5,899 nucleotides of DNA from Deltaproteobacteria bacterium. Lineage in GTDB: Bacteria; Myxococcota; B64-G9. The stretch's first letter is position 1; each line of letters starts with the position of its first letter. Below the pieces are notes generated by a model. It ran no database searches. It worked only from the letters and a program-made list of their open reading frames with translations, and had not been told where the DNA came from. Made by a program: the position numbers and the translations under genes. Of this stretch, positions 1 to 5,877 are shown in pieces. The stretch lies in NCBI GenBank assembly GCA_003647095.1, contig QMME01000276.1, positions 1 to 5,899 on the forward strand, read 5' to 3'.

Positions 1-406
1 CACCGAGACGCCCGGCCAGAGAAAAAAGCTCTTCAGAATCAATGGGGTGCTCGAGCAGCCGGTCCAGCGCCCGCAGGACCGCCGCCGCGTCCGAGCTGCC
101 CCCGCCCAGACCGGCGGCCAGGGGAATGTTCTTTTCGATCACCACCCGGATGCCGGAGTCGCCGCCGGCCTGCCGCCGGAACATCTCCGCAGCCCGCCAG
201 GCCAGGTTGTCCGGACCGTCCAGTTCGGGCCGTCCCGGACAGCGGACCGATATTTCCCCCCGGCCGGTAATCTCCACCCCTACCCGGTCGGCCAGGGATA
301 TGGGTACCATCAGGGTATCGATCTCGTGGTAGCCGTCGTCGCGCAACCCCAGCACGCGCAGGTAAAGGTTTATCTTGGCGGGAGCGATGAGATCGATGCG
401 GCGCAT
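1..406 (-). CDS. ispE: 4-diphosphocytidyl-2-C-methyl-D-erythritol kinase, N-terminal part (truncated by window edge)
   Basis: IspE is a cytoplasmic GHMP-family kinase that phosphorylates CDP-methylerythritol with ATP in the MEP isoprenoid pathway. The visible 135 residues begin MRRIDLIAPAKINLYLRVLG and continue to a DDGYHEIDTLM block (residues 23-33), both hallmarks of IspE. K11 lies in the PAKIN motif and matches the catalytic Lys near residue 10 of E. coli IspE. The GHMP ATP-binding loop PLAAGLGGGSSDAAA is at residues 95-109. The frame is open to position 1, so the C-terminal half, including the catalytic Asp expected just after the last visible residues (LAGRLG), lies outside. The ATG at 404-406 is chosen because it puts the PAKIN motif at the usual distance from the N-terminus. 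No Shine-Dalgarno precedes it, and a promoter sits immediately upstream, suggesting a leaderless or nearly leaderless message. It is divergent from the rightward operon. Identification is firm; the start is likely. Confidence 0.95.
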   Translation of the reverse strand, partial: MRRIDLIAPAKINLYLRVLGLRDDGYHEIDTLMVPISLADRVGVEITGRGEISVRCPGRPELDGPDNLAWRAAEMFRRQAGGDSGIRVVIEKNIPLAAGLGGGSSDAAAVLRALDRLLEHPIDSEELFSLAGRLG

Positions 407-415
407 GGCAAGTGC

Positions 416-443
416 ATTGTGACAGAATCTGCCACCCGGTCAA
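416..443 (-). promoter_or_regulatory. Sigma-70-type promoter of ispE
   Basis: Read on the minus strand, a -35 box TTGACC (5 of 6 consensus, positions 443-438) and a -10 box CACAAT (4 of 6, positions 421-416) are separated by 16 nt. The expected transcription start, about 7 nt past the -10, falls near 409. That leaves only about 3 nt before the ispE ATG at 406. This fits the absence of a Shine-Dalgarno and points to leaderless translation. It is a prediction from consensus matching only. Confidence 0.5.
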
Positions 444-472
444 CCCCGGGACCGGCCGCGGCCGGCACGGGG
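444..472. repeat. GC-rich palindrome in the divergent promoter region
   Basis: Positions 452-465 are a perfect 14-nt palindrome (CCGGCCGCGGCCGG). It is flanked by a second complementary pair, CCCCG at 444-448 and CGGGG at 468-472, giving a nested 29-nt dyad with a short interior mismatch. It lies between ispE and the rightward operon, directly upstream of the ispE -35 box. It could be a regulator-binding dyad, a hairpin insulating the two transcripts, or a REP-like element. No T-tract follows on either strand, so a classical intrinsic terminator is unlikely. Confidence 0.5.
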
Positions 473-520
473 AAATTTGCATCACGGGCCGGCTGGTGCA
501 ACCATAGATGGTCATCTGCA

Positions 521-526
521 AGGAGG
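521..526 (+). promoter_or_regulatory. Shine-Dalgarno that sets the GTG start of the radical SAM gene
   Basis: AGGAGG at 521-526, within AAGGAGGTTG, is a near-perfect Shine-Dalgarno with 8 nt to the GTG at 535. An in-frame ATG at 508 has no comparable site upstream and would place this sequence inside the coding region. The GTG is therefore preferred. Confidence 0.8.
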
Positions 527-534
527 TTGAAGAA

Positions 535-2319
535 GTGACGAGACTGGCCGACAACTTCGATTACAACACCATGAGCGAGTACGTCCCGGAGCTGTTCACC
601 TCCCTGGCCGCGGCCGGAACCCTGGAGCAGGCACGGCGTACGCTGCAGGCCTGGCTCGACGACCAGGAAGCAACAACGCCGGAGTCGCTGGCGCAGCTTT
701 CTCCCAACCAGGTGCGGCGTCGTGGTGATTGCCTCATGGCCCTGCGTTCGCTGACCCGGGCGACGGCGGATGCCCAGGCGGGTTTCAGTACCTGTGCCGC
801 CCTCTGGGACCTGGCCCGGGGCCGCTCCCGTCCGGACCTGGGTCCGGGGTTCTTCGCCGAGTTCACCCACCTGTTTTGGGGCATCACCGGCCGGCCACTG
901 GCGGGCGAGGAGAATCGGGCCGGGGAGATTCCCGGAGACCTGCCTCCCGAACAGGCCTCGCGGCTGCGCTCCCGGCAACTGGACGAGCTCTGGCAACGTG
1001 CCGAGCAGGCCATGGAACGTTTCAGCGACGGCCTGGATGCGGCCGTGGTGTCACGACGACGGCAGCGGCGACAACGCATCCTTTCCGTGCTGGGTGGCAG
1101 CGAGCGGGACTGGAACGACTGGAAGTGGCAAGCCCGCCACGTGCTCACCAGCCCCGAGAAGATCGCCAGCGTCATCAACATCCCTCCCGAGCAGAAAAGG
1201 GCCATCGCGCGGGCCAACCAGTTTCGCATTCCCGTGGGCGTGACCCCCTACTACGCCTCCCTCATCGACGAACAGGCCAGCCGGCGCGACCTGGTGGTGC
1301 GCGCCCAGGTGCTGCCACCGGCCGGCTACGTGGACATCATGGCCGAGCATCGCGACCAGCGGGAGTTCTACTTCGACTTCATGGAAGAACACTACACCTC
1401 TCCCATAGAGCGAATTACCCGCCGCTATCCGGCCATCTGCATACTCAAGCCCTACAATTCCTGCCCGCAGATCTGCGTCTACTGCCAGCGCAACTGGGAA
1501 ATCGAGCAACCCCTGGCACCGGGAGCGCTGGTACGCGCTGACCAGCTCGCTGCCGCCCTGGAGTGGATTGAAAGATCCTCCGCCATCCGCGAGGTGCTGA
1601 TCACCGGGGGCGATCCCCTGGTCCTCGGCAACAGCCGGCTGCGCCGGCTGTTGGAGCGCCTGGCGGCCATCGACCACATCGACATGGTGCGCATCGGCAG
1701 CCGTATACCGGTGACGCTGCCCATGCGCATCGACGACGAGCTGGCGCGTCTGCTGGGCTCCTTCCGGGAGCCGGGCCGGCGGGAACTGTGCCTGGTGACG
1801 CACGTGCAAAGTCCCTACGAGGTGACCCCGGAGCTGGTGGCGGCCATCGACCGGCTCAGGCGCCAGGGCCTCAGCGTGTTGAACCAGCAGGTGTATACCT
1901 TCCACGTCTCCCGGCGCTTCGAAGCCGCGCGCCTGCGCCAGATGCTCAGGCGCGTGGGCATCGCCCCTTACTACACCTTCGTCGCCAAGGGCAAGGAAGA
2001 GACCCTCGACTACCTGGTACCCCTGCCCCGCCTGCTGCAGGAGCGCCAGGAAGAAAGCCGCCTGCTGCCAGGTACCCGCCGTACCGACGACGTGGTCATC
2101 AACCTCCCCCGGCTGGGCAAGACACCGGTACTGTCACGACAGCAGCGTACCCTGCTGGCCATCAACGGTGCCGGGGCCCGCGTGTACGAACTCCACCCCT
2201 GGGAAAAGAGGCAGCGGGGCTACCTGTTCGAGGATGTCCCCATCCTCGATTATCTGCAGCGGCTGGCCAATGCCGGGGAGGACGTGGATGAATATGCCAC
2301 CATCTGGTATTACTTTTAG
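535..2319 (+). CDS. KamA/lysine 2,3-aminomutase-family radical SAM enzyme, probably not lysine-specific
   Basis: This is a 594-residue cytoplasmic protein starting at GTG. Family members use a [4Fe-4S] cluster, S-adenosylmethionine and PLP to move an alpha-amino group to the beta carbon. Seen here: a family block starting DWNDWKWQ (W193), TPYY (237-240), the radical SAM cluster C310-x3-C314-xx-C317 followed by R319 (position of the carboxylate-binding Arg134 of clostridial LAM), GGD (358-360, SAM binding), VRIGSRIPV, and the PLP-lysine site LGKTPV (K529). By eye, LAM Asp293, which binds the substrate epsilon-amino group, corresponds to K485, with the same 44-residue spacing to the PLP lysine. 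The Asp330 position is I522 or N523. Glutamate 2,3-aminomutase is described as having Lys and Asn at these two sites, so an acidic or other non-lysine substrate is inferred. The first ~190 residues are a helical-looking extension absent from typical ~416-residue LAM. It is far longer than EpmB (~340 residues). First gene of a probable four-gene operon; family certain, substrate unknown. Confidence 0.88.
   Translation: MTRLADNFDYNTMSEYVPELFTSLAAAGTLEQARRTLQAWLDDQEATTPESLAQLSPNQVRRRGDCLMALRSLTRATADAQAGFSTCAALWDLARGRSRPDLGPGFFAEFTHLFWGITGRPLAGEENRAGEIPGDLPPEQASRLRSRQLDELWQRAEQAMERFSDGLDAAVVSRRRQRRQRILSVLGGSERDWNDWKWQARHVLTSPEKIASVINIPPEQKRAIARANQFRIPVGVTPYYASLIDEQASRRDLVVRAQVLPPAGYVDIMAEHRDQREFYFDFMEEHYTSPIERITRRYPAICILKPYNSCPQICVYCQRNWEIEQPLAPGALVRADQLAAALEWIERSSAIREVLITGGDPLVLGNSRLRRLLERLAAIDHIDMVRIGSRIPVTLPMRIDDELARLLGSFREPGRRELCLVTHVQSPYEVTPELVAAIDRLRRQGLSVLNQQVYTFHVSRRFEAARLRQMLRRVGIAPYYTFVAKGKEETLDYLVPLPRLLQERQEESRLLPGTRRTDDVVINLPRLGKTPVLSRQQRTLLAINGAGARVYELHPWEKRQRGYLFEDVPILDYLQRLANAGEDVDEYATIWYYF
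2275..2281 (+). promoter_or_regulatory. Possible internal Shine-Dalgarno for an earlier start of the small lipoprotein gene
   Basis: GGGGAGG at 2275-2281 lies inside the end of the radical SAM gene, 6 nt before an in-frame ATG at 2288 of the next gene. It would give a start 11 codons upstream of the ATG at 2321 and a 32-nt overlap. The ATG at 2321 itself has only AGG touching it. The site may either start the protein at 2288 or load ribosomes that then reinitiate. Confidence 0.35.
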
Positions 2320-2320
2320 G

Positions 2321-2767
2321 ATGTTGCGGTCGACCCTGATACTGGCAGTCGCCCTGGCCGCCGGCTGCCCGGCAGCAGCACCCGAGGATGCTCCCGGGGC
2401 CTATCGGGCCTTCTACGGCGCCGCCTCCGCCGGTGACTGGCAAGCCGCCCGGGTTTGGCTGGACGATGACAGCAAGCAGGCCCTGCGACGGGCCGTGCAG
2501 ACGCTGGCGCGGCGCTCGCGGCGACCGCAAGATGCCCGCCGGGAAATGCTCGAGCGCTTGCGTTTCCAGGTCACCGGCCCCCTGCGCGCGGTGGAGGTGA
2601 TCCGCCGCCGGCAGGGCCGGGTGCTGTTGCGAGTGCAGGCCGGCACCTGTCGCCAGCAGCAGGACGACTGCGTTCAGAGCGAAGTGGAGATGGTGAACAC
2701 CGCCAAGGGCTGGCGGGTACACGCCGTTGTCCCCGCCGAGCTGGCTCCCCGACAATCCGGAGGATGA
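2321..2767 (+). CDS. Small predicted lipoprotein, NTF2/DUF4878-like
   Basis: This 148-residue protein begins MLRSTLILAVALAAGC, a short signal peptide ending in a lipobox (LAAGC) with the lipidated cysteine at residue 16. Mature residues 17 onward show the pattern of small NTF2-like secreted proteins: Y-x-x-F-Y with AGDW (37-40) and WLDD (46-49), an Arg-rich helix (56-81), then beta-strand-like segments ending in MVNTAKGWRV (124-133). C110 and C117 could form a disulphide in the envelope. I cannot assign a function; the NTF2/DUF4878 resemblance is pattern-based. The ATG lies 1 nt after the stop of the radical SAM gene, so termination-reinitiation coupling is likely. An alternative start at 2288, with a better Shine-Dalgarno, would add 11 residues before the signal peptide. 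The next gene starts 4 nt after the stop. Confidence 0.75.
   Translation: MLRSTLILAVALAAGCPAAAPEDAPGAYRAFYGAASAGDWQAARVWLDDDSKQALRRAVQTLARRSRRPQDARREMLERLRFQVTGPLRAVEVIRRRQGRVLLRVQAGTCRQQQDDCVQSEVEMVNTAKGWRVHAVVPAELAPRQSGG
2759..2763 (+). promoter_or_regulatory. Shine-Dalgarno deciding the start of the large lipoprotein gene
   Basis: GGAGG at 2759-2763 overlaps the end of the preceding gene and stands 8 nt before the ATG at 2772. It excludes the longer in-frame start at 2727, which would put 15 unrelated residues before an otherwise normal lipoprotein signal peptide. Confidence 0.75.
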
Positions 2768-2771
2768 AGCC

Positions 2772-4301
2772 ATGAGTCATCGTTGCTGTCCCTGGGTCAC
2801 GGCTGCCGCTCTGAGTCTGCTACTGGCTGCCTGTGCTTCCACGGCCCCTTCCCGCCCGGGGCCCGCCGCGGCCGAGGCGGCCACGGAGGCCGCCCGCAGG
2901 AGCGGCATCGTCATCGGCATCCGGGATGCGTCCCGGGCCCAGGCCCTGTACCTGCTCGAACAGGCCAGCCTGTGGCGCCAGGGCATGCCGCGGACCTTCC
3001 AGCGAGCTCTCGACGACCTGGTCGGCCTGGATTCCGAGACCCGCACCCTGCTGCGCAAGTTCGCCTTCATCCGCAACGACCTGGCCGAGCGCGAGCGCCG
3101 GCAGCTCATCAAGCCCACCTTTGCCGAGCCTTGCGGCTCCTCGGGGCTGTGGCCGCCCGGCCATCCCGGCCTGGTGGCAAAGTTCTGGCAGGCGGTGCTG
3201 GACTGCCAGCAAGCGGGCGACCTGCCGCGGCGGCTGGCCGGACTGCTGCCCGCGGCAGATGCCTCCCTGGTAACCCGGGCGCTGGCGCGCATCACCGAGT
3301 TGGTCCCCCAGGTGGTCAGCCGTCCGGCGGACTGGAACAGCGAGCTGGACGGCTTCGGTCGGCGCCTGTCCACCGCCCGCCTGGGAAGCCTGCTCGACCG
3401 CTTCGCCGCTTTCCTGGGCGTGGACTCCGGAGGCTTGCGCTTCACGGTGTTGCCGGTGTGGGCCCCGGAAGACGCCGACCTGGCGGCCGCGGCTTACGGC
3501 GACAATATCGTGGTCACCGTGCGCCAGGACGAAAAGCCCGGCCTGGAGCATGCCTTGCTGGTGCTGCACGAGGTGGGTCGGCGCCTGCTGGCCCGGCTGC
3601 CGACATCCGTCAAGGTACGCCTGAGCGCCATCTTCGTCGAGAGCGCCGGCCACCGCGGAGCGGGCTTCGAACTGGCCGAGGCACTGCTCGATGCCTTCAG
3701 CCACGGCCTGGCCGCCCGCCTGCTGGACGCCGAGCGGGCCGCCAAGATCGCCTGGCCGGGCGACACCCGCCGGCAGCGCCTGGCCCGCACAACCACCGGC
3801 TTGCTGCGGCAGGCGCTCGATACGCAGGCCCGCCTGGACGCCCGCTTCGTCAAGCGCCTGGCCCGGTTGCAACTCGAGACCAACCCTCCCCGGCCGAGCG
3901 ATTTCCTCACCGGGGCCATGGTGATCGGCTCCAGCGCCGCCATCGCCGCCTTTCGCAGCCAGGTGGTACGCTGGACGGTGTGGAAGTTTCCCATCGGCCG
4001 CCGCTACAACTACCCGCGCAAGCTCGACGCCAACGCCGGGCGCACGGTGCTGTGCATTCTCACCCCGCGGGACCTGAAGCGGCTCTTTCCCCTGGTGAAC
4101 ACGGTCAAGCCGTTACATCAAGCCTTGCAGCGGGCGGCGGTCCGCCTCAAGCGCGGCCAGGGCGTGGTGGTGGCGGTACCGCGGCGGGCACGCGGTTTCG
4201 TGTTCGTGGTGGCGGCACCCTCGCCGGAGAAGATGAAGATCGCCGCCCGGGCCTTCTTCGCCCTCAAGCAGGTTCCCCGGAAGGACGTGGTGGTGGAGTA
4301 G
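2772..4301 (+). CDS. Predicted outer-membrane lipoprotein with degenerate zincin-like motif, function unknown
   Basis: This is a 509-residue protein I do not recognise. Residues 1-21 form a lipoprotein signal peptide with lipobox LAAC (lipidated C21). Ala at +2 does not signal inner-membrane retention, so an outer-membrane location is inferred. Residues ~60-200 look helical. Near 240-305 the sequence runs through strand-like FTVLPVW and NIVVTV segments, then LLVLHEVGRRLL, with H266, E267 and R270, and an acidic FELAEAL helix (E300, E303). This resembles the HExxH plus downstream Glu layout of gluzincin peptidases with the second His replaced by Arg, so a non-catalytic relict or chance likeness is possible. 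A Gly/Ala-rich hydrophobic stretch (GAMVIGSSAAIAAF) follows near 385-398. The C-terminal ~110 residues are Lys/Arg-rich with alternating strands and helices. Third gene of the tight cluster; 22 nt separate it from the lipase gene. Confidence 0.8.
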   Translation: MSHRCCPWVTAAALSLLLAACASTAPSRPGPAAAEAATEAARRSGIVIGIRDASRAQALYLLEQASLWRQGMPRTFQRALDDLVGLDSETRTLLRKFAFIRNDLAERERRQLIKPTFAEPCGSSGLWPPGHPGLVAKFWQAVLDCQQAGDLPRRLAGLLPAADASLVTRALARITELVPQVVSRPADWNSELDGFGRRLSTARLGSLLDRFAAFLGVDSGGLRFTVLPVWAPEDADLAAAAYGDNIVVTVRQDEKPGLEHALLVLHEVGRRLLARLPTSVKVRLSAIFVESAGHRGAGFELAEALLDAFSHGLAARLLDAERAAKIAWPGDTRRQRLARTTTGLLRQALDTQARLDARFVKRLARLQLETNPPRPSDFLTGAMVIGSSAAIAAFRSQVVRWTVWKFPIGRRYNYPRKLDANAGRTVLCILTPRDLKRLFPLVNTVKPLHQALQRAAVRLKRGQGVVVAVPRRARGFVFVVAAPSPEKMKIAARAFFALKQVPRKDVVVE

Positions 4302-4323
4302 GCAGATCGGTTAGGATGATCGC

Positions 4324-5676
4324 ATGAGAGCAGGCAGGCCGATTGCCGTCCTGGTGTGGGTGGGCCTGGCCGTCGGCTATTCAGGGTGTTCGTCGCACAC
4401 CCTGGTACCCGGGGATGCCGGTGAGCCGGGTGCCGAGGAAACGACACCCAAAGACGGCGGCGACCCGGCCGGCAACGACGACTCCAACGACGTTGGCGGG
4501 GCCGACCCGGGCGGCTGTCCGGCGGCGGGGCTGCCGCTTTCAGAAAGAGGCCTGCTCGCGCCCGGCCAGGAAAGCGGCCCGGTGGAGCTGGCCACTTGCA
4601 GCCGGGACGCCTGGGTGACGGTGATACCCCGGGGTATGAAGGTGGCCGTGCGGCTGCAGGCACTGGGATCCCACCTGCTGGTGGGTGCCGTCAGCTACCC
4701 CGATGACAGTGCCTGGCAGGACAAGCTGGCCTCTTTCTCGGCCTCACCGAGCGTGCCCGGAGGGGTGGAGTTCACCTCTCCCCGCTCGGGTGAGTTTCTG
4801 ATCCAGGTGCGTTCCCTCGATCCGGAACGACCCTCGGCCTACTCGTTGCAGATCGACTGCCTGGAAAACTGCTCGTTGCGCTGCAGCCGCTATCCCCTCC
4901 TGCTGGTGCATGGCTGGACCGGTTTCAAGAGCATCGGACCCATCGAATACTTCTACAACGTCCCCGACGACCTGTCCGGGCTGGGGTTCCTTCCCCTGGT
5001 GGCGGTGCTCGACCCCTACAACTCGGTGGAGATACGCTCCGAGCAGCTGGCCGCGCAGATCGACGACTTCATGGTCCAGAGCCACTCCCGCCGGCTCGAC
5101 ATCATCGCCCACAGCCAGGGCGGGCTCGACGCACGCCGGGCCATCTCCACCCTGGGCTACGGCGACCGCGTCGCCGCCCTGGTGACGGTGGCCACCCCCC
5201 ACCACGGCACGCCCATCGCCGACATCGCCCTGGGGCTGCTGCCCGGCCCGGCCGAAGACGCCCTGGCCTTCCTGCTCAACCTGCTGGGCGCCAGCGGCGG
5301 CCACGAATCCGACGCCCTGGCTTCCTTCCAGTCGCTGACCACGAGCTATCTGGAAGACGATTTCAACCCGCGCAACCCCGACGACGAACGCGTGGAGTAC
5401 ATCTCCTACACCGGGCTAACCTGCCCGCTGGGGGTCTCCTGCGGCGATATCTGCGACGTGGAGATCCGTTGGGCCTACGATCTCATCTACCTCCAGGCCG
5501 GCGATAACGACGGCATGGTTCCGGTGTCGAGCGGTCAGTGGGGCGAGTTCCGGGGCACCATTCCCGCCGATCACTTCGACGAGGTAGGCCAGGTCGCCGG
5601 CGTCACCGGCCCCAACTTCGATCACTTGGAGTTCTACCGCTCGCTGGCCGACCTGCTGTGCGACCGGGGACACTGA
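4324..5676 (+). CDS. Exported triacylglycerol-lipase-type alpha/beta hydrolase with N-terminal PPC-like domain
   Basis: This 450-residue protein is predicted to hydrolyse ester bonds of acylglycerols outside the cytoplasm. An N-terminal signal (MRAGRPIAVLVWVGLAVG) ends at YSGC, with C22 possibly lipidated; Tyr at -3 is atypical for a lipobox, so free secretion is an alternative. Residues ~27-64 are an acidic Asp/Gly/Glu-rich linker. Residues ~65-179 resemble a bacterial pre-peptidase C-terminal (PPC) beta domain, ending SGEFLIQVRSL...YSLQIDC. The hydrolase follows: oxyanion-hole VHGW (195-198), nucleophile elbow AHSQGG (S264), VTVATPHHGTP, Asp in GDNDGMV (D396), and H417 in ADHFDEVGQ. D419 and Q423 keep the spacing from the catalytic His of the calcium ligands Asp253 and Gln257 of P. 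aeruginosa lipase (His251). This places it near lipase families I.1/I.2, which usually need a dedicated foldase; none is seen here. Start ATG has AGGA 7 nt upstream. Last gene of the cluster. Confidence 0.87.
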   Translation: MRAGRPIAVLVWVGLAVGYSGCSSHTLVPGDAGEPGAEETTPKDGGDPAGNDDSNDVGGADPGGCPAAGLPLSERGLLAPGQESGPVELATCSRDAWVTVIPRGMKVAVRLQALGSHLLVGAVSYPDDSAWQDKLASFSASPSVPGGVEFTSPRSGEFLIQVRSLDPERPSAYSLQIDCLENCSLRCSRYPLLLVHGWTGFKSIGPIEYFYNVPDDLSGLGFLPLVAVLDPYNSVEIRSEQLAAQIDDFMVQSHSRRLDIIAHSQGGLDARRAISTLGYGDRVAALVTVATPHHGTPIADIALGLLPGPAEDALAFLLNLLGASGGHESDALASFQSLTTSYLEDDFNPRNPDDERVEYISYTGLTCPLGVSCGDICDVEIRWAYDLIYLQAGDNDGMVPVSSGQWGEFRGTIPADHFDEVGQVAGVTGPNFDHLEFYRSLADLLCDRGH

Positions 5677-5683
5677 ACCTGCA

Positions 5684-5755
5684 GGGACAGGCCCGGGTGG
5701 CCGGGGTGCACCAACCCCACCCCCGGGGCAACCACACCCCCGGGGGACAGGCCCG
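5684..5755 (+). repeat. Pair of 12-nt direct repeats, period 60
   Basis: GGGACAGGCCCG occurs at 5684-5695 and again at 5744-5755, exactly 60 nt apart. A shorter relative (GGGGACA) is at the end of the lipase gene, 5666-5672. The intervening DNA is G/C-run-rich with small palindromes (GGTGCACC at 5705-5712, CCCCCGGGGG at 5737-5746). GGGGACAGG-type repeats flanking REP-associated transposase genes are something I recall from proteobacterial genomes; the link here is inference. Confidence 0.55.
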
Positions 5756-5768
5756 CGGGGGGGGTGTG
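5733..5768 (+). terminator. Strong GC hairpin after the lipase gene, possible transcript end
   Basis: CACACCCCC (5733-5741) pairs perfectly with GGGGGTGTG (5760-5768) across an 18-nt G/C-rich loop. It begins 57 nt after the lipase stop and could end or stabilise the operon transcript. No U-tract follows (ACGAAAACC), so it is not a textbook Rho-independent terminator and may be a REP-like element instead. Confidence 0.4.
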
Positions 5769-5790
5769 TACGAAAACCGGACACTTTCTA

Positions 5791-5806
5791 CCGGCTCCGC
5801 AGCCGG
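5791..5806. repeat. Short REP-like hairpin
   Basis: CCGGCT (5791-5796) and AGCCGG (5801-5806) form a perfect 6-bp stem with a CCGC loop. The compact GC stem, the lack of a T-tract, and its place between the lipase gene and a putative transposase start suit a REP-type palindrome, but only one copy is visible. Confidence 0.4.
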
Positions 5807-5844
5807 ACGTCTCGCCAACTGCCTGTTTTCATTGAACTCACATT

Positions 5845-5861
5845 CTGGCACGATTCCGGCT
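5845..5861 (+). promoter_or_regulatory. Sigma-54 (RpoN) -24/-12 promoter candidate
   Basis: CTGGCACG at 5845-5852 matches the -24 element (YTGGCACG) perfectly. The -12 GC is at 5859-5860, with the required 10 nt between the GG and GC cores, followed by T. The -12 element is CGGCT rather than TTGCW, so two of its bases deviate. A second TTGC at 5861-5864 is 4 nt too far. The predicted start near 5872 is only a few nt before an ATG at 5878. No enhancer-binding site is recognisable. Confidence 0.5.
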
Positions 5862-5877
5862 TGCTCTTTTGCTCAAC

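Noticed and set aside
464..482. GGCACG...TTGCA resembling a sigma-54 promoter upstream of the radical SAM gene
   Set aside because: The GG and GC cores are 13 nt apart instead of 10, so it does not fit RpoN spacing.
477..508. TTGCAT...CATAGA as a sigma-70 promoter for the rightward operon
   Set aside because: The spacing is 20 nt and the -10 match is weak. I see no convincing promoter for the operon in 407-534.
39..554. Long minus-strand open frame (171 codons) across the ispE start and intergenic region
   Set aside because: It is a different frame from the one that encodes IspE motifs. Its product is a low-complexity Arg/Gly/Pro sequence typical of GC-rich shadow frames.
1051..1905. 284-codon minus-strand open frame opposite the radical SAM gene
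   Set aside because: It lies wholly antisense to the gene carrying the CxxxCxxC and GKTPV motifs, has no ribosome-binding site, and has a His/Gly/Ala-biased composition.
2783..4327. 514-codon plus-strand frame overlapping the large lipoprotein
   Set aside because: The product is Arg/Pro/Gly-rich without a signal peptide, and the alternative frame has a good Shine-Dalgarno and lipobox. It is a GC-rich frame shadow.
4624..4637. Perfect 14-nt palindrome ATACCCCGGGGTAT inside the lipase gene
   Set aside because: It lies within the coding region without an accompanying site. One such palindrome in about 6 kb of GC-rich DNA is near chance expectation.
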